Assembly: GCA_902812505.1 (NCBI GenBank)
Contig: CADDZQ010000002.1
Location: forward strand, 1-58,308
Length of the DNA stretch: 58,308 bases
Direction of reading: 5' to 3'
Source: an archaeon
GTDB taxonomy: Archaea > Thermoproteota > Thermoprotei_A > Marsarchaeales > Marsarchaeaceae
Shown here piece after piece: positions 7,127 to 16,099 of the stretch. Below the pieces are notes generated by a model, which saw nothing but the letters and a program-made list of their open reading frames with translations, searched no databases and was not told the origin of the DNA. The position numbers and the translations under genes were made by a program. The first letter of the stretch is position 1. Every line of letters starts with the position of its first letter.

Positions 7127-7724
7127 GGAGCTGACGGGGCCGCCGAGCTTCTTCGACGAAGCTGAGTATAGAACTTTTACCGCCACAGTTTCTAGCGAAC
7201 CCTAATGCAATTACACACCGCAATTATATTTGCTGCTTCCAGTAATAGTACTTAGATGAAATATTATAGTGTGTGGCGACCTTAATCATTACACCCATTA
7301 CAAAACAGGTTTCTTAGATAATTTAGTACGTTCAGTTAATCGAGATTATTTTAGAAGTGGCTACTTTTGTTAGGGATTTTGTTTTAGTAGCTATCTTTAA
7401 GACCCATGGTTTAGTATTCAGGTAGAAAAACTTTCTATAGAAATTAATATCTGAATTAGTCCCCTGTTTATGTATAGATCTCGCGTTCATTTCTGCAAGA
7501 CTAACGAACCTAGTGAGCTAAGGTTTGTTTATGGAGCATATACTCTAACTTAGGATTTATAAGCTAGGCTTTTCACGGGTTTAAGCTATATAATCATATT
7601 TGTTGATTTACAGACTTTTTATGTAGGGGGATATAGTATTGGATTAATGTTGCGTATAGTTTAAATGTTTGTTACTGATATAATTAGTGACCAAAACGAG
7701 AAAAGTTATATGTTTTATTGGAAG
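7117..7724. other. Intergenic region between tRNA-Gly and secretion ATPase
   Basis: About 600 bp of mostly AT-rich sequence with no supported gene. It contains a hairpin, AGCTTC (7146-7151) pairing with GAAGCT (7158-7163), and the second copy of the 16-nt repeat. Confidence 0.55.
7217..7232. repeat. Direct repeat, copy 2
   Basis: Exact copy of the 16 nt at 7111-7126, 106 bp downstream. The intervening segment is too small to be an intact element. Confidence 0.5.
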
Positions 7725-9318
7725 GTGAAAAGTCACGAGTAATAGCCTAAAAAATGAAAAATATATTGGAGATGAAATTAAAGGTCCTATAACGGCTCTT
7801 CCTCCTACTGGTTTAATTGAGGAACTTGACCGCTATCCTATACTCGAGCCATTCGTATATACAGTGATTGGCCGCGACTTAGAGACAGGAAAATATTATT
7901 ACTTAATAGATGAGCTCAAGCTGAATGAAGAAGAAATAGGCATTTACAATAGGCTTATAAAAACACTGCAGCTAGAGCTTAAGGTCCCGCGTGGGAACGT
8001 GGACCCACGTATGTATTTTGAAGAGGGCGCGAGAAGTATTGTAGAAAAATATAGAATAAGCATGGGTAGAATGGAAAACGTGGCTTGGTCGAAGATCCTT
8101 TATTATGTAGAACGTGATATCGTTGGCTTCGGACCTCTAGACCCCCTGATGCGCGACCCAGCAATTGAGGATATTAGCATAGACGGTGCTAAGAAGCCCG
8201 TTTACGTCTTTCACTCAAAGTATGAAAGCATGCCAACTAACCTAGTATTTGAAAAAGAGGAAGACCTAGATGATTATGTTGTTCGTTTGGTTCATATTTC
8301 AGGAAAGCACGTTAGCACAGCTTTTCCTGTCGTTGACGCGACGTTGCCAGGTAGACATAGGCTTATGGCAACATTCAGACAGGAAGTAACTCCTTTTGGT
8401 AGCACTGTCACCATTAGGAAGTTTAGAACTGATCCAGTGACTATAATCGATATGTTGAACTATGGTACACTTAACGAAGCAATCGCGGCTTATCTTTGGC
8501 TTATGATGGAGAATCGATTAAGCGCAATAGTTGTGGGAGCCACAGCAGCAGGAAAAACTACCCTCTTAAATGCTCTTGTAAGTATGGTTAGACCGGGATC
8601 TAAAGTAGTTACTATCGAGGAAGTTCAAGAGATGAACTTAGCGATCGAAAACTGGGTGCCCATGGTTAGCAGACCAAGCTATGGTTTGAGCTCGGAAAAA
8701 GTTGGCGAGGTATCCCTTTTCGACTTAGTTAAAGCTTCGTTAAGAATGAGACCAGACGTGCTCGTGGTAGGCGAGGTAAGGGGAGAAGAGGCATATGTAC
8801 TATTCCAAGCTATTTCAACAGGTCACGGAGGGCTATGCACGGTGCATGCTGAGGATGTTAGATCAGCAATAAAGAGGCTCACATCTAAGCCCATGGATGT
8901 TGCTCCTTCGTATATACCATTCCTTGATCTTGCCGTGGTGTCACGTAGAGTCATACTCCCAGGCGGAGATAAACTTAGGAGTGGGAGGAGAATAATTGCG
9001 GTAGAAGAAATAATCGACGTGGACAAACAGATCCCCATATTCGAGTGGGTGAGCAACCAAGATAAATTCATAGAACATCTCCACGATAGCCTAAAGATTA
9101 GAAAACTCGCTGAACTTAGAGGGGCGAGACCGGAGGACATAATATACGAGATAAGAAGACGGGAGCTGGTGTTGAATTGGCTTAAAAAATCCAACGTAAG
9201 ACACTACACTGAGTTACAGAAAATATTCACTGATTATTATTATAACCCTGATACAACAGTTAAGAGGGCATCTGAAGAACTGAGGCAGAGTCTGCCTAAC
9301 CCTGAAGCACAAAACTGA
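7725..9318 (+). CDS. Type II/IV secretion system ATPase (GspE/ArlI/PilT superfamily), N-terminus unresolved
   Basis: The C-terminal motor domain is intact. Counting from GTG 7864: Walker A GATAAGKTT at 225-233, Walker B VLVVGEVRGEE at 299-309 and His box GHGGLCTVHAED at 320-331. Such ATPases power archaeal pili or archaella. The first clean start is GTG 7864, but family-like sequence continues in frame upstream (LPPTGLIEELDRYPILEPFVYTV) to 7732 with no ATG, GTG or TTG. A GTG at 7725 preceded by GGAAG would join this frame if the AAAA at 7728-7731 were one base shorter. Either a single-base indel, a frameshift or an unusual start is involved; the annotated start assumes this. No TadC/ArlJ membrane partner is adjacent. 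Confidence 0.85.
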
Positions 9319-9592
9319 TACTCGAACCGATTAAGACTTAAAACAAAGCGACATTTACTTTCGCTTAGACTTTAAGTGCTGGAATTTAATAATACTACAG
9401 ATGACTGGTAGTGCCCGAATAACCATTTTCTACACTTGGACCCCATTCCCGCTCATTCACTGCCCAGATACTCGTGCCACCTCAGTGTGCTCTAGCTAAG
9501 ACTCTATAAGTACCACTGATACCAGCTATCCGGTTGTTACCCAATGGAACAGGTAAACTTAATACTCAGCATGCTCACATCAAAGTTGAAAA

Positions 9593-10618
9593 ATGCTTCT
9601 TGGTTCTACGGTTGCATTCGTATTCAGCGTATTGGCCACAATCATTGTGTACACTCTACTTAACTTGTTAAGTAACTTTTTCTTAAGGCATGGATATTAC
9701 GGTATTGATATACACAAGCCAAATCAACCAAAAGTCCCTGAGATGGGTGGCATCGCATCATCCATAGTGGTGGCATTGTTGTTAGTTGGTATTTACATTA
9801 TTGTACCCATTTATGCGAAGTTTTATGTTTTCGATGTGCTCTTCCTTTTTATTTATTTCTCTTGCCTTGGTTTAGTTGATGACCTCAAAGGGTTGTCTGG
9901 TAAGTACAAGCTTTCGGGTACTATTCTAGGAGGAAGCTTAACACTTATCATTGCCAAGTTGACAAACACCGACTTTTATGTCCCAAGACCCTTCCTGCCA
10001 TTCATTGGTCAGATACACGGAGTCAATTTCCTATACCCATTTCTTATTGTAGCCGCATTTGCAGTAACATCCAATGCGTTCAATATGTACGACGTCTACA
10101 ACGGCACTTTAACCTTTGCTTCAACGGTGGTCTTCGCCGAATTAGGTCTACTAATACTCTATGCAAATGTGGCTAATTATGCCGCTCTCACCTCTATAAT
10201 TTCATTTATCTTGGCGGGAGCTTCACTCGGGCTATTCCTTGTAAACAGATATCCCTCGAAATTCTTTATCGGCGACACCGGTAGCCTGTCGCTGGGAGCC
10301 GCATACAGCATGATAGCGATTATGGGGCGTGTAGAAGTGGTTGCTGCGGTAGCCATTATACCTATGCTGATAAATGGGTTTCTGTCGTTTAGCAGTGTCG
10401 GTAAAATCTTCGAAAGACATGAAGTAAATGCAAGGCCAGTTTTGGTTGAAAACGGTAGGATACGTGCAAATCCCACCCCAGGAGCACCCATGAGTCTAGC
10501 TAATTTCTTAACTTCGAGCTCCCCGCTGACAGAAAAGCAAATCATATTGCGCTATCATGCCTTGACTTTAATAGGAGCAGTACTCGGCTTTATGACGTTT
10601 TTACTTATACAGTGGTGA
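9593..10618 (+). CDS. Glycosyl-1-phosphate transferase (MraY/Alg7 family, AglH-like)
   Basis: This 341-aa multi-spanning enzyme transfers a sugar-1-phosphate, probably GlcNAc-1-P, from a UDP-sugar to a polyprenyl or dolichyl phosphate, the first step of N-glycan or lipid-linked glycan assembly. Family motifs are present: DIHKP (39-43), PEMGGIAS (49-56), GLVDDLKG (93-100), NAFNMYDVYNG (161-171), FFIGDTGS (224-231) and the HEV loop RHEVNARP. About ten membrane helices alternate with these cytoplasmic loops. CTTAATAC about 30 bp upstream is a likely TATA box. The neighbouring DUF354 protein and the GlmU-like gene fit a sugar-lipid pathway. Sugar specificity is inferred. Confidence 0.88.
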   Translation: MLLGSTVAFVFSVLATIIVYTLLNLLSNFFLRHGYYGIDIHKPNQPKVPEMGGIASSIVVALLLVGIYIIVPIYAKFYVFDVLFLFIYFSCLGLVDDLKGLSGKYKLSGTILGGSLTLIIAKLTNTDFYVPRPFLPFIGQIHGVNFLYPFLIVAAFAVTSNAFNMYDVYNGTLTFASTVVFAELGLLILYANVANYAALTSIISFILAGASLGLFLVNRYPSKFFIGDTGSLSLGAAYSMIAIMGRVEVVAAVAIIPMLINGFLSFSSVGKIFERHEVNARPVLVENGRIRANPTPGAPMSLANFLTSSSPLTEKQIILRYHALTLIGAVLGFMTFLLIQW

Positions 10619-10878
10619 AAGCATTGAAGTTAAGCAAAATCGATCCACTGGTTTCAATAGTATTTTTAATGCTTGCTTTCTGGGGTTCTTTAATGTTAAT
10701 TTTCGCCTTCACAAAAACAGTATTACTACCCTTAGGGTCCACGAAAAGCATGCTTGACCCATTTATTATACATTTTACAAAATCGTTAATATTCCTTGGC
10801 CTCATCGGAATACTGTTTTATGCTTGGTTTAAAATCACTCGAACTTTAAGGGATATGTATCTAAGTAATTATGGATGA
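10615..10878 (+). CDS. Small two-helix membrane protein
   Basis: This 87-aa protein has two hydrophobic segments (about 12-34 and 55-73), basic ends and no recognisable family motif. Its GTG overlaps the TGA of the glycosyl-1-phosphate transferase as GTGA, so the two are probably translationally coupled. It may be an accessory subunit of the transferase, but that rests on position only. A second GTG at 10612 is possible. Its 3' end overlaps the convergent DUF354 gene by 18 nt. Confidence 0.7.
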   Translation: MKALKLSKIDPLVSIVFLMLAFWGSLMLIFAFTKTVLLPLGSTKSMLDPFIIHFTKSLIFLGLIGILFYAWFKITRTLRDMYLSNYG

Positions 10879-11892
10879 AATTAACTCCAAAGGGTCTTGA
10901 AAACTTTGTAGTGTTAATCTCGCCAACTCATTCTGTCTAGCTGAAATTTTTTCGAGGTTACCCAGAATATATCCCAATTTATTATCCAAATTAGATTTTG
11001 TTACATGGGAAAGTAGCCCTATTTTACTTAAGGCTTTCTCAATGTAGAGACTCTTCGGGAAGGCGGAAAGCGTTGGTTTTCCCAGTAATGCGGCCTCCCA
11101 AGTCATTGTTCCTCCAGCACCAATAAACACATCAGAAGAGGCTATTAGGGACAATCCTTCCTCTTGGCTATCTAAAACGACAGCATTTGGTAATTCGTCC
11201 TGCAAGGCTACGCGTTGACTTCTGTAGCGTGGTAGCACCAATAGTGAGAACCTCAGCTTCTTTTGAGCAGCCTTCAGTGCTGGGGCCAAATAAGAAGAGT
11301 TGATAGAGGTTTTAACATAAGATGCCTTAACTTCTTCTGGTCTAAACAGCACGATAGGTCGTCTTAGGCCAAAATCTTTTGGGAAAATCTTTTCACGCTT
11401 TAACCAAATAACCGACTCTATTCCATGGTAGTTGATAAGCGCGGATCTGGCTAAACCTAGTTTGTACCATGCGTTAGCAGGAATGAAGTCTGAACTGATG
11501 AGCTTAGTTGTAAGGGGGACTGTTAGACGTGCTACCGCTTCTGCGTGAGGCGAATCGTTAATATTAATTGTTGGTAAACCCAAACCGAACCCTATCCTTG
11601 TTGCTTCTGGCGAGGCGTGACAGACCACATACTTTATATCAATATTCTCGATGATTTTATAGAGCTCTAGTAAACGTTTGACACTTGCTTCAAACTTTTT
11701 CCTGAGGTCGGAACCCCCATGTTTGCCTACATAAATGGGTCTGAGGGATAAGATCTTTGAAAGAGAAGGAAGTTCATCGTATTCGCGGCTCGTTAAAAGG
11801 AACCGATACCCTTTTCTCAGAGCGACCTGCTCAACGTATTTTGCTATCCTAAGATGCTTTGGTGTCAGAGCGTCAAACCATACAAAGGGCAT
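10861..11892 (-). CDS. DUF354 family protein (GT-B-like glycosyltransferase/epimerase fold)
   Basis: This 343-aa protein matches archaeal DUF354 proteins from the first residues: FDALTPKHLRIAKYVE, TSREYDEL, GKHGG, CHASPEATRIGFGLGLP, INDSPHAEAVARLTVPL, then a C-terminal Rossmann half with VLFRPEE and SDVFIGAGGTMTWEAALLGKP, which resembles UDP-sugar-binding regions of UDP-GlcNAc 2-epimerases and GT-B enzymes. Activity is not established for the family; a role in surface-glycan synthesis is inferred from the adjacent glycosyl-1-phosphate transferase. The start ATG lies about 25 bp from a shared bidirectional TATA element. Confidence 0.85.
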   Translation of the reverse strand: MPFVWFDALTPKHLRIAKYVEQVALRKGYRFLLTSREYDELPSLSKILSLRPIYVGKHGGSDLRKKFEASVKRLLELYKIIENIDIKYVVCHASPEATRIGFGLGLPTININDSPHAEAVARLTVPLTTKLISSDFIPANAWYKLGLARSALINYHGIESVIWLKREKIFPKDFGLRRPIVLFRPEEVKASYVKTSINSSYLAPALKAAQKKLRFSLLVLPRYRSQRVALQDELPNAVVLDSQEEGLSLIASSDVFIGAGGTMTWEAALLGKPTLSAFPKSLYIEKALSKIGLLSHVTKSNLDNKLGYILGNLEKISARQNELARLTLQSFQDPLELISSIIT

Positions 11893-11913
11893 TATTTTTT
11901 ATAATGAGTCAAG

Positions 11914-11921
11914 CCTATAAG
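11914..11921. promoter_or_regulatory. Central TATA-like element shared by divergent genes
   Basis: CCTATAAG, nearly self-complementary, sits in the middle of the 49-bp gap. Its centre is about 25 bp from both the ATG at 11892 (minus) and the GTG at 11942 (plus), fitting leaderless initiation in both directions. Confidence 0.5.
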
Positions 11922-11941
11922 TCTTAAAGGTTCATCAAGAT

Positions 11942-12793
11942 GTGTTGCAGCAGACAACATTAAAAAGACTTGAGAATAATGTGCGATTTTTTTGTAGCAT
12001 AGAACCAAGCGAGGAACTAGCAGAGCTCATTCAGCCTGCCTTAAGATCCGAAAGAGTAGTACTCACATACGATCCATACTCCGAAGCCTACGCTGAATTA
12101 GCTTCATGGCCTCTGATTATGTTTGGAGTTAATGTTTCAATTATTAATTCGCATGATGCATTGTACTACTATGTACCATATACAACCGAAGGAACAAATT
12201 ACATCTATTTTACCGATAACCCGGAAGGCCAGCTGGGTATTCAATTAGAATCAGCACTTAGGGTGATGGGCTATAATCGATACATTTTATCTTGGTATAA
12301 GACAAAAAATGATGAAGTGTTTACTTTCTCAAGCGGTAGCGATGGAAAATCAGTCTTACGAGGTGCCAAGAATGTGGCTTATGCCTTTACTAAGGCACTC
12401 TATAAGGTGAATTCAAACAATAGACTGACTCGGGTTTTAAACAACTTCCTAGTTGATCACTCAGAGCTACTCGATTATATTAATAAAGCAATAAGCTATA
12501 CGGAAAGTTGTACGGCTACCACGATAGCATCACAAGGACCACTCTTATCTATCGCAAAACTAGTCGAGTTACTTAACCCCCAAATAAACGCTATTCCAAT
12601 AATTCAACTTCTCACTAAGTCTAAAAATAAAGATGTTGAAGTTTGGGGACTCGATGTTGACTCAGAATTAATAGCGAGAGTAAGGTTTGAAAGAGGACCG
12701 CTTAGCCGTGTTATCCATTTCGGGTTGGATCCCCTATCATCTGTTTTAGTGAGCGCATATGCAGTTACCTATGCGGAGACTTTCAGTGCGTAA
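11942..12793 (+). CDS. Hypothetical protein, weakly SIS-domain-like
   Basis: This 283-aa soluble protein has a GTG start at the correct distance from the shared TATA element. Its rhythm (VLTYDPYSEAYAELASW, NYIYFTDNPEGQ, YNRYILSWYKT, then AYAFTKALYKVN) recalls two alternating beta-alpha sugar-isomerase (SIS) halves, but the Ser/Thr phosphosugar-binding loops are not convincing. Sitting between DUF354 and a Trm112-like gene, it could work on sugar phosphates, but no function should be assigned. Confidence 0.7.
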   Translation: MLQQTTLKRLENNVRFFCSIEPSEELAELIQPALRSERVVLTYDPYSEAYAELASWPLIMFGVNVSIINSHDALYYYVPYTTEGTNYIYFTDNPEGQLGIQLESALRVMGYNRYILSWYKTKNDEVFTFSSGSDGKSVLRGAKNVAYAFTKALYKVNSNNRLTRVLNNFLVDHSELLDYINKAISYTESCTATTIASQGPLLSIAKLVELLNPQINAIPIIQLLTKSKNKDVEVWGLDVDSELIARVRFERGPLSRVIHFGLDPLSSVLVSAYAVTYAETFSA

Positions 12794-12841
12794 TCACAAA
12801 GAAAAATTAAAGGTTAAGGTAGAAACAATGGGTTGTTACCT

Positions 12842-13129
12842 ATGAAACAATGGTTGATGGATATTTTACAATGCCCCATTTGCCGAAATGATAAATTATC
12901 GCTTAAAACCATTGAAGTTAATGGGGACGAAATTGTGTGGGGAGTTATTCTTTGTGATGCCTGCAAAAGGTGGTTCCCAATAATTAACAGTATACCCCAT
13001 ATGTTACCCGACGAGTTTAGAAAAAACGAAGATAAAGAGTTCGCAGAGCGCGTATCTAAGCTTTTGGAGGGGATAACACTTGAGCTTCGACCGCCTAGAT
13101 ATAAAATTGGCGAAGATATTGTTCGATAA
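12842..13129 (+). CDS. Trm112-like zinc-binding protein
   Basis: This 95-aa protein begins MKQWLMDILQCPIC, with a CxxC pair (Cys11, Cys14), a second pair in LCDACKRWFPI, and then NSIPHMLPDE, the signature of the Trm112 family. Trm112 is a small activator subunit for several tRNA and release-factor methyltransferases. It is longer than most archaeal versions because of an acidic C-terminal helix and basic tail. The frame opens at TTG 12833, but the ATG at 12842 gives the standard N-terminus. Confidence 0.8.
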   Translation: MKQWLMDILQCPICRNDKLSLKTIEVNGDEIVWGVILCDACKRWFPIINSIPHMLPDEFRKNEDKEFAERVSKLLEGITLELRPPRYKIGEDIVR

Positions 13130-13178
13130 GTTAGCCCACTTCTTATAAGTGGGTGTATAATATGGAGGTTGTAAAACA

Positions 13179-14747
13179 ATGATGCGCTCAGTTATGGCGT
13201 TGATGCTTATCGCTATCTTGGGAATCTCGCTTTTTATGATACAAGATACACACGCTACACAGCTCAGTTCTGCGATAATTTCCGTCGATAGGAAAACCAC
13301 TATTTATCCGAATTACGCAGTGAGCCTAGATACAATAAAAGTTTTGAATGGCTCTTTGACGTCAATAATCGCACAGTTTCCATCAAATACCACAATATTG
13401 AACGTGAGTGGACCCGACATACTCTACGCCTATCAACTAAGCTCCTCCCCTGCACGTGAGGTTATAGTCTTTAAAAACCCTGTTGCTACCGGGGCCTCAA
13501 CTAAAATAATATATATTTATACTGGTTTCATAAATTCAGGCCAGCTAGAGGTGGCTTTTCAAGCAGGTTACTCGGTAGCCAGTGTTAACGACACGGCAAC
13601 CTATTATTATGGCATTGAGAACTGGGGTATAACACTCCAGATATTTTATAACAACCACTACCTAAATGTTACCCAAGGTGAGTTATTTACATTCAATAGT
13701 ACAACAAGCCCAAACTCATTTGTTGTGGCCACAAATCCCCCCACTTTGAGTATGCCCACTCTTTATCAGAGTTATCTGCAAGCCCTTAATAGCCAAATAG
13801 TTTACAGCAATGGGGTCTTCCACATCAATGATCAGGCGATTTTTGTCTGGGCTTCTTCGAGCGAATCAAATCAGCTATATCTTCTTATGCCTAATAGCGT
13901 AGTAAATAAATCTGTCTCTGTAAGTTATTTCTATGGCAATGTATCCTCGACAATAAAGCATAACGCATACCCTGGTTATGCGCTACTTGTAATTGACTCT
14001 CCAGTTCAACTCGCACGCAACCAAATGGTGGGTTTACAAATAGATTACTCGGTTAAAGCGCCAGAACTCAACTTATCATCTATTGGATTATACGGGATGT
14101 TTTGTGAAACGTACGAAGTAGAAGTGGCTAACATTATACCCATCTCTGGTAGCTGGAGTAAAATAAATAAAGACTACTTCGCCGCGTTTAGAGAGGTAAC
14201 TCCTACAGAGATTAGCGGGTATTCAGTAAAGGGTACAAGCGTATTAGATCTAACAAGTGGTGCTAGTTTGGCAGTCTTGATTGTCGGCCTTTTCGCTGTT
14301 GCCTCATCATATACCTACGCACAAACAAAATCCAAAAAGGCATCAAAACGAGGTGTGCCTCAAAAAATTATCGTGACTCTGAACTCAGCCTCCCCTTCAA
14401 TTGATTTGGCTCATGAAACCATCAAAAAATTCCTTGAAGGTAGAATCCGAGCTTCTGCTGCAAATGCTGCTCTTGCTACATTCGATGACTTAGAGAGAAA
14501 AGTCTTGAGAGAAATAAACGAAAGTGTAGGTAACAATGAGATAGACACGGAAACTGCCAGAAGATTGACTGAAAGTCTAAAAGAGATAAGAACTTCATTT
14601 GCAGACCTGATTGACCTGCAGACCCAATTTAACCAGAAGAAAATCCGACAAAACATCTACGGCGACTTAAGATCAAAGTACCAAAGAAACCTACAGCGAG
14701 CTATAAACAGCTTTAAAGAAACAACTAATGACTTGAGACAAAGCTAA
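13179..14747 (+). CDS. Secreted, membrane-anchored protein with cytoplasmic coiled-coil tail
   Basis: Unrecognised 522-aa protein. An N-terminal signal segment (about 1-27, hydrophobic MALMLIAILGISLFMI) precedes a Ser/Thr/Asn-rich beta-type ectodomain of about 330 residues with about nine N-X-S/T sequons (for example Asn57, 75, 137, 163, 173, 243, 254). A single membrane helix at about 358-381 is followed by Lys-rich QTKSKKASKR and a roughly 130-residue charged helical tail likely to form a coiled coil. This is the architecture of a surface receptor or adhesin coupled to a cytoplasmic scaffold. The sequons fit the glycan genes nearby. Confidence 0.8.
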   Translation: MMRSVMALMLIAILGISLFMIQDTHATQLSSAIISVDRKTTIYPNYAVSLDTIKVLNGSLTSIIAQFPSNTTILNVSGPDILYAYQLSSSPAREVIVFKNPVATGASTKIIYIYTGFINSGQLEVAFQAGYSVASVNDTATYYYGIENWGITLQIFYNNHYLNVTQGELFTFNSTTSPNSFVVATNPPTLSMPTLYQSYLQALNSQIVYSNGVFHINDQAIFVWASSSESNQLYLLMPNSVVNKSVSVSYFYGNVSSTIKHNAYPGYALLVIDSPVQLARNQMVGLQIDYSVKAPELNLSSIGLYGMFCETYEVEVANIIPISGSWSKINKDYFAAFREVTPTEISGYSVKGTSVLDLTSGASLAVLIVGLFAVASSYTYAQTKSKKASKRGVPQKIIVTLNSASPSIDLAHETIKKFLEGRIRASAANAALATFDDLERKVLREINESVGNNEIDTETARRLTESLKEIRTSFADLIDLQTQFNQKKIRQNIYGDLRSKYQRNLQRAINSFKETTNDLRQS

Positions 14748-14750
14748 GTA

Positions 14751-15113
14751 CTATTGGGTTTGAATGAACCTCCTTTTTTGCGCTCTATATACCTGCCTTA
14801 ACTGCTCCACATAGATTTTACCTTCACTTCTCGATTCTAGAGAACGAATTAAACCCCGTATGCTTCCAGAGACCACAAGGGTATATAGGTCACCAGGCGT
14901 ACCATAAATTACAGTAGCAGACCTTACATATGGCAGGCACATATGACTAACCCTTAACACAAACCAAGTTTTTTCTTCGTATATAACCTTAAACGAACAT
15001 TTAGACATTATAATCTCGCCGAAAGTTTGCTTAAAAAATAGAGCATAAGAATGAGCGTTAATTTTATTATTATACTTTACTATGAACACGTAACGTCTTT
15101 TATCATGTTTCAT
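14751..15113 (-). CDS. rnp2: RNase P protein component 2 (Pop5)
   Basis: Pop5 forms a core complex with Rpp30 that activates the RNase P catalytic RNA for 5' processing of precursor tRNAs. The 120-aa product shows the Pop5 pattern RRYVFIVKY near the start, a central FVLRVSHMCLPYVRSA strand-helix element and the C-terminal VVSGSIRGLIRS. It is the last gene of a COG1325-rpp30-pop5 operon, a standard archaeal arrangement. The ATG at 15113 follows GGTGA and overlaps the rpp30 stop by 11 nt; a longer TTG start at 15125 exists. Similarity is moderate; context strengthens it. Confidence 0.75.
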   Translation of the reverse strand: MKHDKRRYVFIVKYNNKINAHSYALFFKQTFGEIIMSKCSFKVIYEEKTWFVLRVSHMCLPYVRSATVIYGTPGDLYTLVVSGSIRGLIRSLESRSEGKIYVEQLRQVYRAQKRRFIQTQ

Positions 15114-15636
15114 ATAATTCACCAACCAGTTGGCTTGAGTTGGCTTTGATGAGTTCGTCGAATTCCATTGGTTTGTAATCCAAAATGAGCGCAGCAGCAG
15201 CCAACAGGTCGCGCATAGACGGAGGCTTTTCTAACACACTTGAAAAAACCACTTTGTCGATGCCGAAAGCCTGTACGATATTTTTTAGCCATAATAGGGT
15301 ATTCTTAGACGAATAAGCAGACTTGATTATCTCTGGTGTGAGCTCAAGCCACCATTCCTTATTTACTATTAGAGGGGCATTAACTCTTGGTCGGATTATT
15401 TTCATAAAGCCATGTTGAGCAAGTAGATAGTTTCGATGGAAATACTCTTTTAATGCCTCCCCTTCGTCTGTGTTAGGACCTCTAGGAATCCATTTTAAAC
15501 CTCTAATAGAGTGTGCAATACTTGTGACGTCTTTTCTTGACACATTTAGTGCAAAGAATTTTAACTCTAAATAATGTGGATGGATGGATTCAAGTACTTT
15601 TATGTTCATACAGAAATCAAAGTATGATCTACGCAT
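15103..15636 (-). CDS. rnp3: RNase P protein component 3 (Rpp30), divergent and short
   Basis: The 177-aa product is shorter than typical archaeal Rpp30 (about 210-240). The C-terminal part KVVFSSVLEKPPSMRDLLAA followed by a short Leu-rich helix matches the Rpp30 signature (a serine-rich strand, then LRSPRDLAAL-like helix and a final Ala/Leu helix). The N-terminal TIM-barrel strands are weakly conserved and some appear missing. It pairs with Pop5 in RNase P. It overlaps COG1325 upstream by 8 nt and pop5 downstream. The family call relies on the C-terminus and on operon position. Confidence 0.72.
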   Translation of the reverse strand: MRRSYFDFCMNIKVLESIHPHYLELKFFALNVSRKDVTSIAHSIRGLKWIPRGPNTDEGEALKEYFHRNYLLAQHGFMKIIRPRVNAPLIVNKEWWLELTPEIIKSAYSSKNTLLWLKNIVQAFGIDKVVFSSVLEKPPSMRDLLAAAALILDYKPMEFDELIKANSSQLVGELYET

Positions 15637-16099
15637 ACTTTTCCCCTATAAGACCAGCTTCTTTAAGAATGTCGTCATAGCTCTTTCCTTTAAGATAGCC
15701 ACCAAATCCAACAACCAACTTAATAGCATCACCCCCCCTTGCCAAAATAATTCTGCCAAAGTATGCATCAAATTTTGAAAAGCGGAGAAACAGTTTTGAC
15801 CCATCAAACCTTAACTCGGCACTATTCAATATTGTTCTAATCGCCTCTTGGTCAAGATGTGAAAATATCCTTTTAGCGCAAGCCTCCGCCTCCTGATCCT
15901 TAAGATTAATACTCAGAATACTTATCTCATCGCCATAATGGCCTTCTGCTTTAAGCGTAGAGAGCTTAGTACTATAATGCAATATGCCTAGAAATGTACC
16001 AAGACTTTTAACAACTTTAGTCAAGTCTTCTGTTGCATAACACATCACGCTTAGATTAACGCTTTTAACACGAACCACGGTATATAGAACACGTAGCAT
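15629..16099 (-). CDS. COG1325-type RNA-binding protein (exosome-associated, predicted)
   Basis: The 156-aa protein has the family pattern: CYATEDLTKVVKSLGTFLG, then LKAEGHYGDEISIL, a helix with CAKRIFSHLD, and the closing SKLFLRFSKFDAYFGRIIL followed by GDAIKLVV. Members are predicted RNA-binding proteins usually encoded beside Rpp30 and Pop5 in archaea, as here. It is first in the operon. Molecular function is not established, although a link to the exosome or RNase P has been proposed. Confidence 0.78.
   Translation of the reverse strand: MLRVLYTVVRVKSVNLSVMCYATEDLTKVVKSLGTFLGILHYSTKLSTLKAEGHYGDEISILSINLKDQEAEACAKRIFSHLDQEAIRTILNSAELRFDGSKLFLRFSKFDAYFGRIILARGGDAIKLVVGFGGYLKGKSYDDILKEAGLIGEKYA

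Noticed and set aside
7754-7800. BHB intron joining an upstream ATG (7754) to the secretion ATPase frame
   Set aside because: A removal of length 2 mod 3 would fit, but no 4-bp central helix with 3-nt bulges and matching outer helix was found by eye.
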